64,000 nt of DNA from Wuchereria bancrofti. Taxonomy: Eukaryota; Nematoda; Chromadorea; Rhabditida; Onchocercidae. Of this stretch, positions 48,185-62,300 are shown in pieces. Position 1 is the first letter of the stretch. The number at the start of each line of letters is the position of its first letter. The stretch is taken from NCBI GenBank assembly GCA_005281725.1, contig SSBO01000013.1:1424281-1488280 (forward strand), written 5' to 3'. A program made the translations under genes and the position numbers. The notes beneath the pieces were generated by a model that was not told the origin of the DNA, did no database searches, and worked only from the letters and a program-made list of their open reading frames with translations.

Positions 48185-51100
48185 ATGGATTCAAAACGTA
48201 CAGGTGCAATCAGACGTTGGGTTAGTTTATTATTGTTTACTATTGTAATTGTACATTATGTGATATCTTTATAGTTTTAAAATTTTATCATTTGCTCAAT
48301 TTCTTTTTTTTATTTATTTTTTGTTTTTCACAAAAAAGATTGCTTTCTTTTATTATTTATATAGCAATTAGAATTACTGTCGTATTTGTTTCTTGTTCAG
48401 ACCTTTAGTATCAAATTTCTTCAATTCTAAGTTAATCTATTGTTATCATTATTTAATATGGTAAAAATAATGTGCTACCAATAAGACAAAAGTTAAGATT
48501 TTTATGTTTATGTCTTGTTAAAAGATTTGTTGCAGTTTGAACAATTACTAAAGGTCAAATTAGATATCGACCCAGTAGATGGTTGGGCATTGTTATATAA
48601 ACGACACATATCCGTTATCACTCATCTACTGTGAGTTTTTTTTTCTTTGATACTGTGGAAGCCATATTTATTATAATCGAAGTGCTAGAGAAGAAATGGA
48701 AATTTTTGATAGTTATGCGACTTTCCAAAGAAAAATTTCTTTTTTGAGATTAAAACTTTTAATATTTGCTTCATTTGATTGAGATTTTCAGTATTACTGG
48801 TAAATTCAAAAAATGCGAGGAAAAGTCGAGCCAGGATGCATACACGAAAGCATTTCAAGCACTAACAGACCAGATGACAGATGCTTCGTTTCTGGAGCAT
48901 CTGAAGCCAGATTTGGCTGCGATGGGTGATAATTTTGAAGTGGCTAAATTTTTAGTCGTTTTCTTGAATGAATTACGAATAAGTTTGGAAGTGGTTTTCG
49001 AAGAAGATTATGGGCTAAGTGAAGAAGAAAATAAGCACATTGGAGCAGTACTGCATTATCTGGAAGATCATCAACACTGGGATCTTTATGAATCTTGGCC
49101 TGCAGTGCTGTTCGAGAGCGGTGAACCTGCAGATTTGAAAAGTTTTATTACTCCCAAGGTTTGTTTCATCTGTGTTTCAATGGTTTCTGGCGTTCACATT
49201 TTTGAGAACACCAAGGTATTATGCATCACTGAAATTGAAGGATAGTTCTTGTAGGTTTACTTTTTTCTTGAAAAATCAAATGTTTTAGATCTGTCGTTCA
49301 AGTCATTATGGAAAAGCGGATATAAGACGTAGTCCGCTTTCCGAAATCGTCTCCTCTCCTCGTTCACGTGAATTACGAATAATACGTGAAAAAGATAGAA
49401 AAATAAAGGTTTTTATTTTGTATTTTTTTAAAACTTTCGCAAATTTTCGGTGAAATAATTTTTGAAAGAAATTATGCATGCTTCTCAAATCTAAATCGTA
49501 ACAATTTAGACTCTAAGTGAAAGATGCAAATTACTCGAGTACGAAAAAGATGATCTGGAAGGCTTGCTAAGAACTGCTAATCAGGAAATTAAAAGACTTG
49601 CAAAGAGGTTCCTTACATTTGTCTGCATCCTTTTTCACACCTCTCCGCTTCATACTATTAGTTTTATTCCATTATATCTCTACTTTTGGTGTATTATTAA
49701 ATTATTCGCTAACCGTATCTAACCTTTATCTTCTATTATTAATCATTCCTCATTTTGGCGCCACATAGTTCGTGGATTATAGCCTTAGCGAAATAACTTG
49801 TGCTGTGAATGAGAAAGATACACGTTGTCATACTCTTGGTACAGAATTGGATGAATGGCGAAATAAAGCGGCTACAGCTGAGGAAGAATGTAATCAACTA
49901 AATCTACAATTGAAGACTGCAAAACAAGAACTGCATATTACTCAAGTAAAATTATTAAAGTTTAACTATTAAATGCATAAAATTCACAAGCAAAATGTTT
50001 TGTTTTCATTGCTGCTATAGCCATCGCTTGATATAATTCGTGAAGTTTGTCGCAAAACGAGTTTTCTATTTTTAAAAAATTTTTTTTTCTTCATTTTACT
50101 GATATCAAAGTAGATTATTATAGAGACAGTTGCGTGAAGCTGAATTTGACATTTCGTCTAAACAAAGAACCGTTGAGAGCTGGGAAAAAAATGCGACACT
50201 TGAGGAACAGTGGCGATTAAAAATGGAACGAGAACGAGATGTGCTTTTGCAGGTGCGACGAATGCATAATAGCTTATGTGCATTTTTGTTGATGATCTGA
50301 ACGAGATCTTTTAATAGTTTATAGTTTAATTAAAGGAGCTTGAAGTGGCACGAATCTCGAAAACAACTGCTGAGGAGCAATTGTTACGCCTCACAACCAG
50401 TGATGAAGCCGAAATCGCAGAATTGCGAAATATTATCGACGGATTGCGATCGGACGTTAAGGAAGCGGTGCGTTAATTTCTGAATTTATTTGAACTATAA
50501 TAATTGTTAATTTAGCACTTAGTGAAATTTTAATGTTATAGCGACGAGAAAAAGATGAAGCGTTGATCAGTCAGGACGAAAAATTGAGAATCAAGGAGTC
50601 GGAGATTGCGAGGTCTGCCGATATGATTACAGAAATGAAAAAGCAACTAAGTATCGCCCATTTTTCTGTCCGAAACATCCGCAGTTTAGCTGTGCAGGTA
50701 TATCGCTATTCTCGATTTTATGAAACTCGATTTTATTTTAATTTTTGAAATTCAGATATTTTCAAGGACCAATTTAAGGATTTTAAGGATCCAGATATTT
50801 TAAAGACATTGTTTCCTTGTGAAGGAAACAGTTATACTGAGATGCCGATTAATTTGTGACAGTTTAAATATTTAAAGTTCACAAAAAAGTTGCATGTTTT
50901 TGTAGATACGAAAAATTTGTGGAGAATTAGAGAACAGGCGGACCGATATTCAGGGTCTACGACTTCTGCTTACCGGTATCCAGAATGGGTATCAGGCTTT
51001 GGAGGAAGAGAACGCCCAGAATAAAGCTATGATTGAAAGTCTACGAAACAATGTATTTTTTTTTTAATAAAACTGTTTGTTAGTTTACTAAATAATTATG

Positions 51101-53088
51101 ATGATGAATGTTCTTCATGGAAGTAACAGGATGTTTTAGTTTTCAATGACAAATGTTACATGCATAATTTACTCATTAAACAGACAATAAAGAATAATGC
51201 AATATTTTATCTTGAATATGACATGTGTTGTTTTTTTTGTGTGCTGTATAAGTAATCAAAAAAAAGAATATTTTATAGGCCGCCATTAGTGAATATCAGT
51301 CTCAAGCATTAGCTGCATCGTTGGAGGAGCAACGGAAGAAGGTATGTATGAAATAGACAGGAACTATTTCCATTTTATCCAAAAAATATCTTACTTCGCT
51401 TCATATTTCTTGTTTTGTTTTTTAGCATGTAGAAGCAATGATGACAAAGCAAGAAATTTTAAATGAAAAACAACGAATGTTGTTGGAAGCATGGAATCAA
51501 TTGAATAGCAGCGCTGAGCTCAATATGCGTTTGCAGGACGAACTGATGCGACGAGATTGTATTTTTTTTTAATTTCAAAAGTTCAGGATTTTTGGAAGCT
51601 GTTTTCAGAATTCAATTTATCTGGTAGTTAAGTAATCATTATTTTGTATCAAATTTCTACGGTGCCTTTCGAATTACTCCGATATCACTAAAGTAATGGC
51701 TATCATGAGAAACTATAATGTGTGAAATTCTTAAAAAGAGTATAGCAGATTTTAAGTTTTCTTTTTGAGTGAATATCTGATCTTTTTAGTTGCATGTCAC
51801 ACTCTTGAGCAACGCCTTGCCTCAACGGAAGAAAGATGCTCAACAATTTCTCAGCATTTTTCAATCAGTAACAGCACTTTGGATAGTAAATTAGCTGAGG
51901 AAATGCCCAAAATAAATTGTCACTTCTCGGAAGTAATAGGTAATATTTCCTTCGACATTTTGTCTCTAACAAATAATAAACACAACTTTATATAATACGC
52001 ACTACTTAACAGAAGTGTTATATCAAATGAATTGATATAAGTATGGTGCATATGAATTATTCAACTTATCATTGAAAATTTTAGCAGTGAAATGTAAGCA
52101 ATCCTAAAAAAAAAGGAAAAAAAAGGTACCATTCTTATGCATGAATTAGTATACACTTCAAAAATAGAATTAAATCATTTCAGATGTATCATCTGGTGCA
52201 CTACCTCATGAATTTCATCCACTTCCGGAAGTTGAAGACGAAAATGATCTGTTATCATCATCATCCGTAAATGGTGATCCATACATGTTGAAAGTGGAAC
52301 CACAATGTGGTAGAATAGTCACAGCGGATGAGTAATTTTTATCTCATTTAATCATAGTTTTTGCTGCTTTCTTCGTATTACTTTCAATTTCGACACTATT
52401 TATTTATCTTTCATATTGATGAAATTTTTATTTGAAATATTTTTGCAAAAATTTGATAATGTTTGCAGAGATATTCTTGCTTTTTTTTTTAAGGCAAGAA
52501 GAATTTAATACTTCCGTGGATAGTGAACGTTTGACTGAATTAAAAAGACGCAACAAAACATTGCCACCGCATATGCGTTCAACTTACGCAACAGAATTGA
52601 CATACGCTGCAAAACGCTTCCCATCTGAAAGATTGGAGGATGAAATCAAAAATTTCAAGAATTTTACACCATATCTGCATAAAGATTGTGATGATACATC
52701 TAGTTTAGTATCACCGAGCAATTTAGCCAAAACTAAGGTTAATTAATCCTTAATTAAGCGTTTAGCCTGTTACGTTTTTCATAGAACATGAATCAACAAA
52801 AAGCTTCTCGGTTTAAAAAATTTTTACGTTAAAATCATGGTTTAATTATATTTTAAATGATTATTGCTCGTAAAAGGCATGAAACTAACTGATGGACGTT
52901 GCCGATTTCTAATTTTTTTTTTCTTTTAATTTTAAACTTACAATTAACTGTTTTTTTCTTTTTTTCAGTATGTTTCACGTTCGTTACGCAGTGTGAAAAA
53001 ACATTTTGGCAAAATATTGCAAGAAGCGAATACATCGAAGACAAGTATAACTAACAGAAGTCGAAGTCCATTAAAGTGGAAAAATTGA
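48185..53088 (+). CDS. lin-5: LIN-5 / NuMA spindle-positioning protein
   Basis: Coiled-coil adaptor that links cortical GPR/LGN-Galpha to dynein and so pulls on and orients the mitotic spindle. 16 exons: 48185-48220, 48536-48630, 48792-49158, 49289-49408, 49510-49607, 49783-49945, 50124-50252, 50336-50467, 50542-50697, 50906-51052, 51279-51341, 51426-51558, 51790-51939, 52184-52331, 52494-52737, 52969-53088; all phases agree, 766 aa (C. elegans LIN-5 is of similar size). Residues 1 to about 165 form a helical globular head like the Hook/CH-type head of NuMA; about 190-560 are heptad-rich coiled coil. At about 657-680 lies SERLTELKRRNKTLPPHMRS, which matches the NuMA segment that binds the TPR groove of LGN (R.AEL..RN...PPH.+..Y). 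The tail is basic and Ser-rich (SRSLRSVKKHFGK, SRSPLKW), with likely mitotic-kinase sites. Exon 49783 uses the acceptor ttatag because an earlier one would break the frame. Confidence 0.93.
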
Positions 53089-56000
53089 TTATTTCATTGT
53101 AATGAAAAGGAATTTATTTGTATGAAAATCAAATTAAAATTTTCATTTAAATATTTCCATCATGTACTATAAGCATGCTGAAAAGTGGAAAATTGTTATG
53201 CATGAATTCCTTTAATCTATTTTTGATTAGAATGTTGATATTTAAATTTATCGACTTATTAACAAAAGCCTATTGCTTATTTAATCCAGTTGCTATTTAT
53301 ATCATCAATTAAAATACAATTATCAAAAATTAGACGGAGTTTCTTGATTGCAAATACAATTCTTATATACTTTTTTTTCGTTTGGCCATTCAATTTTATT
53401 GTACCTTACTAATTATTAATCCTGTAAATATCAATTATATAAATTTTCATACAGATATGATTATAGTTGATAAAAACTAATGGAATTTGTACATTAACAA
53501 TAAAAATGAATAGAGCGTATTGTTTGGCTACTTGAAGGAGTCAAAAAACAATCAAAATTTAATTTATAAATTAATGCCAGGTTATTATCGATTTACTACT
53601 GAATAGTACGTCTCTTGGAAGTAGGTAAACGTGTTAGTGATTTAATCAAATATAAAAGATTAGCAGTGCATTTATTAAGAATGTTTTCTTAAAAAGTCTG
53701 GAGAAAAATTTTTTTGCTGACAGTTGGGAAGTTTTCAGAATGGGAGGAATGAATTCGTAACTAATTTTGTATTATTTTTTGATAGATAAAACAAATTTGA
53801 ATAATACCTTTAATACCTTTACTAATACAATTTTTGTTAATATCTCTATGTCAGTTATTATCATATCAACAGCACATCACTTAAATTATTCTTACTTTTT
53901 TCTCAAAAAGTGTTTTTCATATTTTATTTATTATTAAGCAAAAAAAAGAAAATTTTTAAAAAAAAAGAAATGAGCGGAAAAAATAACTTGTGTTTTTCTC
54001 GCTAATTGATCTTCCTTTTTTCAATTTAAAGTTGACTTTAAGCAAAATTTTAAAGTATAATTTAGAGTGGATGCAATCTTACGGTTGTTAATCTATGATT
54101 ATCTTTTCGCTTCTGCAACTGAAATTTTCAATTTCATTAAACTTCCCCATTCGGTTTATCAAACTAATTATTCCTTCATTTTATTTTCTTTCATTTCTTT
54201 TTTGTATTGCCTCTCTTTTTTTTCTTTCGCTTTTTAGCTCAAAAAAGTCATTTTTTCTCAAATTTAAAAATGTTTTATTAATTTTGAAATTTTAAATTAA
54301 TATCTGAAGCGATGTATTTTAAAAATTGCTTTATATTACAATACCTTTAACAATGCATTATTTATGATTACTTTAATTCATTCAAATTAATCTATTTCGA
54401 GTAACTAATTTGAAATGATTTTTCAAAAAAATTCATTCTTCTATCTATTAGTATCATTTTAAAAATATCTCATTTAAATTTTATAATTCAGTTTCTGAAT
54501 TTATCTAACAATCTAATTCTAACAGAAAAGAGAAGCAAAATTAAAATTTCTATTAATTTTTCAATCAAAAATCGTGTAATTTTATTGCTAGTGAGTTCCT
54601 ATAAAAGATAGCAAATTAATATTTAACTGTAATTTAAAAAAAATTAAGTTTATTAAAGTTCAAATATTTAGAATTCAATTTATATGAATGAAATGATACT
54701 TAAAAAATAATCAATTGTCACCTACAGGAATATTTTTATTGCATTAAAAGTTGTTATCTTTTACAATTTTCTACATCAATTAAATTTTATTCGAACACTC
54801 ATTTTCATTTTAATGCTTGCTGAGAATATTTTTTTTTTTTCTATAGTGCAAATGTAATCAATCATTCAAAAATTAGGATGAAAATCTTTTTGACAGAAAA
54901 AAGAACGCAACAGATATATTTAATAATATGTCTAAGAAATCAATAGAAAAAAAGAAAGCGAATGAAAAAAATTTTTAAATTAATTGAAAAGTTGCAAAAA
55001 TGAATGCTTTTCTGAAAGAAGTAAGGATAAAATGAACGTGAATTTTCGAGAAGAGATTTTAAAAAATTGATTTCAAAGTATGACGATAATTAATATTCAT
55101 ATAGTCCGAAATTATCAGTAAAGATAGTAATTTTTATTTTTAACTAAATTTAATTGGTTTAATTTTATGGAATGGTAAATTAAAGTCAAAATAATAATGA
55201 TATGTTTTATTTAAAATAAAACGATGCAAAAAAAGGAAATAGTTTTGAATTTATCGCCTTTTTAATTTTGGTGCAAAAATTCTACAACACTCTATTCTCA
55301 ATAATTCAATTTTCGAATTACAAGAATTCAAATTTTCAGAATGTAAATTTCAAAATGCAAAACAAATGATAATATATATGTAAAGAAAACTAAAAAATAT
55401 TTTAAACTGAGGTGCCGAAAAAACTTAAATAAAAAAAATTATCAGTGTTTCAAAATTATTGTGAGCAATAATAATAATGATAGTAATAATAATAATAATA
55501 ATTAACAATAATAGTGATAACAATACTACTGATAACAATAAAAATAATAATAATGAATAATACAAAATTAATTCATTCTTTTTTCCCAGTTTATTTGTCT
55601 TTAAAATGGTTTTCAAATTATTTTAAAATTTGCAGAAAAAGAAAGACTAAAATGGGAGAATGAATGCATATGAATGAATTGTAGAAATTATTTTGATGTA
55701 TAGAACCGATGATTATCAGGTATGGTATTATTACGGTAAGGTGTGATAATTGAATTGTTCAGGCATGCATTTTCAAATAAACAATAAATTGAAGTGGTTT
55801 CTAATTTAAAATTCAATCCTTTTTTTTCATGCATTTCATTTGTTAAAATGAAAATTTTTTAGCATTAATAAAATAACACATGAATTCAGTTGTAAATTTT
55901 TAATTTTTAGAAATTTTAAAGCCATTAATTTTGATTATTGCAAGACGAAAAGAAATTTACTAAAAATGGTAATTATAAAAAATAAAACGAAAAAATTGAA

Positions 56001-56169
56001 GATTAATTTAAATTTAATCAAAAAATTGCTACAATTTTTAGCATCTAAAATTTATTTTACTTCCATAAAAAAATATTAAAATTTTGATGAAATAATCATT
56101 TGTAAGAAATTATTAACAAATTTTATTACTTTGAAAGTGTTACACACCTAATCATTATGCATTAATGAA
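53089..56169. other. A+T-rich intergenic region after lin-5
   Basis: 3.1 kb holding the lin-5 3' UTR and otherwise no recognisable gene. Open frames such as 54095-54295 are Phe/Leu/Ser/Ile only. An AAT/ATT-rich simple repeat with scattered gat/aac triplets lies at about 55465-55560. Confidence 0.5.
55465..55560. repeat. AAT-rich trinucleotide repeat
   Basis: Imperfect run of aat/aac/gat triplets. The minus-strand Ile-rich frame here is produced by the repeat. Confidence 0.75.
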
Positions 56170-56298
56170 TTTAATTATTTCATTTATGATATATTCATCG
56201 ATAAGGAACGAATTCAGTTATTTCATTTATGATAAGCTCATTGATAACGAACAAGTTTAATTATTTCATTTATGATATTTTCATTCATAAGGATTTGT
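56170..56298. repeat. 43-bp tandem repeat, three copies
   Basis: Units 56170-56212, 56213-56255 and 56256-56298, each beginning t(t/c)(t/c)a(a/g)ttatttcatttatgat and ending in a ...tcat(c/t)(g/c)ataa(g/c)ga string. It lies directly beyond the stop codon of the GPCR gene (56336), so probably in or just past its 3' UTR. Confidence 0.8.
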
Positions 56299-56335
56299 TT
56301 AGTGATAAAATAGTAGTAATAATTTATTTGTGCTT

Positions 56336-59300
56336 TTATACCATACTACATCGTCCATTAATTAATAAACGTATTTCTTCTAAGCTATCAGTAGTGATAA
56401 TAACAGGTATATCACCAATAATAATATCACTTGTAGTTGTTGTAATAATATTATCATCATCATTACCAATACCTTTTAGAAAAAATTCATCGGTTAAATT
56501 ATCATTAATTATTGTTAAGTGCTTATCAATTTTATCATCCATCATTTTCGATTTGTTGATTGGTAGTGATCTAAAAAAAATATATCACATAAAATGCATT
56601 TTGTTTTTTCTTTTTTATTTTGCACATATTTATATTTTATAAATATTTTTGTTATTTTATAATGGATGAAAAAAAGGAGAGTAATGAAGAGAGAAATTAT
56701 TAAAATTTAAAAAAACTAAAAAAGAAAACTTTTTTTTCATTTAATTATTAACGCGTAATTTCTTCATTTACTGCTTAGTTTGTCTTAAAATTGAAAAAAA
56801 AGTTTGGTTTTTTAGAAATTATAAAATCGTTTATATCAAATATTTGATAAATAAGCATATTGGAATGGTTTTTCCCTAATTTTTGAAATATCAAATTATT
56901 GATTATTGAATACAAACTAATTTATCGATCAATTAATGAAATATATGTTAAATGAATCATTCATTGAATATTTTGCAATTATTTTAAAAATATAAAATTT
57001 TAAAATTTGTTCTAGAAATTTTTCATAAATCATTTTTAATTAAAAACTTAAGAATGATACAAAAGTATTAACTAATATTTCTGTTGCTAATTGCATTAAA
57101 TTCACCGAAAAGTTACAATGAAGGAAATGTCATTCAGAATTTGACTAAAATTAAATTAGCAATTGAAAAAAATTAATCACTTACAATCAAGTCATAAATG
57201 GAAATTTGGAAAGTATAAAAATAGAAAAGGAAAGAAATTTTATAAATTCTTATAAGGCAAAAAGAAAGGAAGAAAGAAGAGAAGAACGAAAATAAATGAT
57301 CAATAAACGATAATTTTAATTTTAACAAACAGTTATAGCGGATCGATCGAAATTGCAGTTGGAAATTAGATCAATTATTTGATCATTTTCCGATCAATTT
57401 TTCTCGTCGTACCATTTTCATTCAAACCATTTGTTAAAATATTTGATGAAACAACTTCCTGGAGCGTTGTAGCTATTTGTTGGCTTGAAACTTACTTTAC
57501 TGAGTAAATTTTTTAATCAATTAAAAACTTTCCTTATTTTTTTGAAAGCATTTTATTGCTAATAAATAGTTTAAAATAATGTAATACTTTTAAAAAAACC
57601 GAAATGGATTCAAAAATTCTTGTAACTAAAAGTGTTTTTCTCTTTCTTTTTTTAAAACTTAATTGTTAGTAAATAAAATGACAATTTAGGTATTACATCT
57701 AATATAATTTCATTAGAAAAGCTTTGATAGGTAAATAATACAATATGATGCTAATTAAAGAATGAAAATAGTATAAGTCATCATTTACAGTTAATTAAAA
57801 CTTGAAAAGGTGTAAACATAAAGGTAACAGACATTACGAAGAAATACAACAAAGGTAGAAGATAAAACATCAGATTAAGAGTAGCAGCACATAGTGGAAT
57901 AATTAATGGAGCATAAGTTAAATATTCTAAAAAGAAAAATGAATTAAATTAATTTACATGCGAGCTATTAAATGACATACTGTTAGACAAATTAAATTGA
58001 TCAGTTTTAATTTTTTGTTTTGTTTAATTCTTGAAAAGTCTGAAATCGGTTAATTTAACATTGAAATAAATAAATTAAAAGAAAAAATGAAGGTGCCAAA
58101 CGACAAGTCAACAACTACTGTTTGCTATTCTTTTCATTTTACTATTATTATTACCGTTATTCTTAGTGGGTAAGGAAAATTTTTAAATAAAAATATTTAA
58201 GCATTATAAAACAATTTTCGATTATACTAATCATTGATTAATTATTAGATAATAGAAATAAAATTTTTATGATATAACAATTTTAAGCGCAGTAAGTGTA
58301 AACGCGTTACTTTTCTTTGTTCAATGAAATTTCATTTTAAAATTTAAATTAAACAATACCGATTTGCAATTGAGTTATAAAAAATGAATACAAAAATTTG
58401 GTCAATCATTGTTTTATTACTACTGTAGAATTAATCTGTAATAACGATTTATTCAAATAATAAATTGCTTAATATATTTGATGAAATTCTTGTATTATAT
58501 TCAAATTCTTTATTAGATGAAAATTTCAATAAAAATTTTTGAAATGATTTAGCGAAAATTTTAAAACTGTTTATTGCAAGCAAAAAATAACAAAAGCTTC
58601 TTTTGTTTTTTAACAATAATATGTTTGGTTAATGGCTAAACGTTAAACAATTATTTAAGCATTAAAGATTATTGTGTAACTAATTAATTAACCATTAATT
58701 ACTAATTAATTAATAATTAGTTAAAGCCATGCATATAAGTGTTATTAAAATACCTTGAAAAATTATTAGAATCACTAAAAGGTCTGCAATTATGCGTCGT
58801 AAAATACCTTCGCTTCGCAAAATGTGATGCTGGATTCATCGATTGACCTAAATTTTTTTTTTCATTTCAAATTGAATCAATTTTAAGTGTATTATAACTT
58901 TTAATGATTACTCACTCATTCATTTATTTATTTTTGTTGAAAACTTTTTTTCATTAAGATTTTAATAATTTTTTCTTTTTTTTTTGTCGAAACAATATTT
59001 TGTCTAGTAAAAGTTAGTATCCCTAAATATAATCTTTCAACATATATTGATAGTTTTTGTACAAGATTATTTTATTAATTAAAAAAAAAAAAGAGAAAGA
59101 AATTGAAAATTTTCAATGAAAATTTCAATGATAAATGATAATGTCTAATATTTTCCTGTATATAAATCTTATTTGTTTGCTTTTTTTTAAAGAAGAAAAG
59201 TAAAAAATAATTTACCAAAAATACGGGGTGGCTTTTTAATAGGTTTACAACGGATCATTTGAGAGCAAATTAAGCGAATATTTGGATTAATTAAACAATA

Positions 59301-62300
59301 AAAATAAAAATTGAGTGCAAATTTGGTGAATTCCATCACATTAATAATAGCTCTAATTATCTAAAATTTAAAATAATTAGCTAAAAATAGAAAATGATAA
59401 TACATTTTTAATAAGTTTATATTTGATTAAACAATTATTTTATCTTTTTCGAATTTATCAATTATTTTTCCCTTTTGTTTGTATTCACAAACTTTTTTTT
59501 GATGCTCAATTATTTCATTTCTACTTACGCATAATACTAAAATTAATTATAAAACTGAAATAATTTTATCACATTTTTATGTGGCAATTTATCACAAACT
59601 GATTATTATAATAGTATTAGAAGATAAAATTAGAAAATATTCATAATTTTAACCTTTGAAAAATTAAAGTTATGCAGGAAAATATTGCAAATTTTTTTAA
59701 TTTGGTTTTAGAAATAATTTTTTGTTTTTTTTTAAAAAACATAGAAATGAATAAATTAAAATTAAAACAACTAACTTGAAATGGTACATTAAATGACCGT
59801 TTATCAGAAACAAATATTGTCAGTGGTGCAGCAGGTATTGTACAAATGAAAAATATTATAATAATTGAAAATAACAATGTAAATAATCGCTTTTCTTCCT
59901 GAAAAAAGGAAACAAAATTTTTTTCTTTTATATTTTGTATTTTTTTCAAAAAATTTATATATTTTTATAATTTCTCTTTTTTTATGTTCACATAAAATGC
60001 TTAAATCATCAATTTATAAACGTTCAAAATTTAACCTTTACGTCAAATATACTTTATGCTAAAAAATAACTGTGCTAAAATTTTTTTATATAGTAATGCG
60101 TAGAAGAAAAAAAATTCCTTTATAGTTCAAAATAATTTAAATTTCTATAACTTATTATTATGAATCACTTTTTGATTTAAATTGAAATATATAATTTAGC
60201 ACAAAATATAATAAATTATCATGAATTACTTTTTAACTTAAAATTGAAATATGTAAGTTAACACAAAATATGATCAATTATTATGAATTACTTTTTTAAT
60301 TTAAAATGGATATATAAATTAGCAGGAAATATTATGACTAACTTGTTCACTTTTTGTTGAAATTTTTTGCTGGTTAGATGCAAGTCGTTGAAAGCGTTCC
60401 TTTTTAGTATTTCGATATGTGATTAAAATTTTAGAATTAAAATATGCAACAAGAACAAATGGTAATAAACGGCTAATTGTTTCACGGCACCATTCATACA
60501 CTTTATACCACATTTCAATTTTACCATCGCATACAACAAACTGACATGTGACAATTCCTGGTGGTACCTATAAATTTATTATTTTGTAATAATTATTATC
60601 TTTTCAACCTTTGCTAGTTTTTTTTTTTGCCTACGTACACATATATAACATTAAATTAAACTCTTTTAATTTAATTTCTAATTAAATTAAAATATTCACC
60701 TCCTCTAATGAAATTGATACCTTAAGTGATAATTTCGTTATTACAGTTGTTATAATTTAATTTGAAAATCATGAAATATAGATAATTTAATATTTCCTAT
60801 CGATTAAATTTATCATTTATAAATGTTTTATTTTTTCCAACCATTTTTTTCACTCTCTCTTCAATATTTGGAATAAATTTTGATAAATTGATATGCATCA
60901 AAAGTGAAAAAAAAAGATATTTGCAATGAGTTTGGATAAATTGGAATGAATGAAAAATAAAAGAAAGAAATGGTAGTGATAATTTAAAATTGTAAATCTA
61001 ATTAAAAGTAAAGTTTCCTAAAAACCTCATAAAGAACTTTTTTTACAGCCCATGGAGCATAGATACAAAAATTCATTACGTAAGATGTGATAACCAATAA
61101 TAAGCACATTTTTCTTGTCCTGAAAAAAAAGAAAATCAATAGGTAAAATTAATTATTCAATTTAACTATTAACAAAATTTAATAATATCCTCATTTTATC
61201 AGAATATTTGACGATGCTATCAAATTAATTTAAAATTGTAAATTTAATTGAAATAAAATGCCTTAAAAACACCACAAAAATTAATACGACAAAAATAAAT
61301 TTTTTTTGCTAAGGATTATTTCATTATAATATATTATTCGAAAATTTTTATTTCATTCTACTATTTGTTACTCAAAAAAATTCAAAAAAAATTAATATAA
61401 TTAAGCACAAAAAGTTTAATATGATTAAGCAAAAAAAATACTTGAAGCTAATTTTCCACATTTAGCATATTTAATTATTTGCTTTCAATATTAATGTTAA
61501 TTGTTTGAAAAAAAATTTTTTAAAAAATATAAAAATTTAAAAAATAATGCGCAAAAAACATCTTAATCAAAAATTTAATAATTTCAATGCGATTTATTAT
61601 AAAATAATGAAATCAAATTTTGAAAAAATTGTTGAAAAAATATTTTACTTTAAAAAAAAAGTTTAATATAATTAACCATTTTGTTAATAAACATACCTGA
61701 GATAACGATGATGAAATGGGTGACAAACAGCCATATACTGACTCATTGTTAAAAATACCACAATCCATACACTGGCACCCATAAATGCATTTACCTAAAA
61801 AAAAGTAATATCTGAAAAACAATACCTTAGCGAGTAAGTCAAATATTACTATCAAAATTGTAATATGATAAATGATAATCGAAATATAATAATTGATTAA
61901 ATGTAAATTGATTAAATGTAAATTGACTGTAAAATATGATAAGAAATTAATAATAAATTATGATAAAAAGTCAATTGCAAATTTTTATTTTTATTAGAAA
62001 AAAAAAGAAATTTATTGAAAACAGAACATTTCGAAAATTTTTACAATATTTAACAATTCTAAAACTTACAAACTTTTTTTAAGAAAAAATTTCAAAACAA
62101 CAGCTATAATATTTCTTCCATCTGTGTTCTCACCACACTCATTTTTTTGAAATTAAATTTTTCTAATTAAATTTTATTCATTTACGAAAAATTTATGTTC
62201 ATTGCTATCATTAAATTTTATCATTAAATAATATTAATATTGTTATTTCTTATTTAAAAAAATGATAAAATGTCATAACAAGCATTGTAATTCAGATATG

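Noticed and set aside
49771..49782. Acceptor catag at about 49770 for lin-5 exon 6
   Set aside because: It gives the wrong phase; the ttatag acceptor before 49783 keeps the coiled-coil frame.
54095..54295. 66-codon plus-strand ORF after lin-5
   Set aside because: Composition is only Phe, Leu, Ser, Ile and Lys in A+T-rich DNA; no support.
56229..56642. 137-codon plus-strand ORF
   Set aside because: It is antisense to the last GPCR exon (56570-56336), which fits the GPCR in splice site and phase; the plus-strand frame is a shadow.
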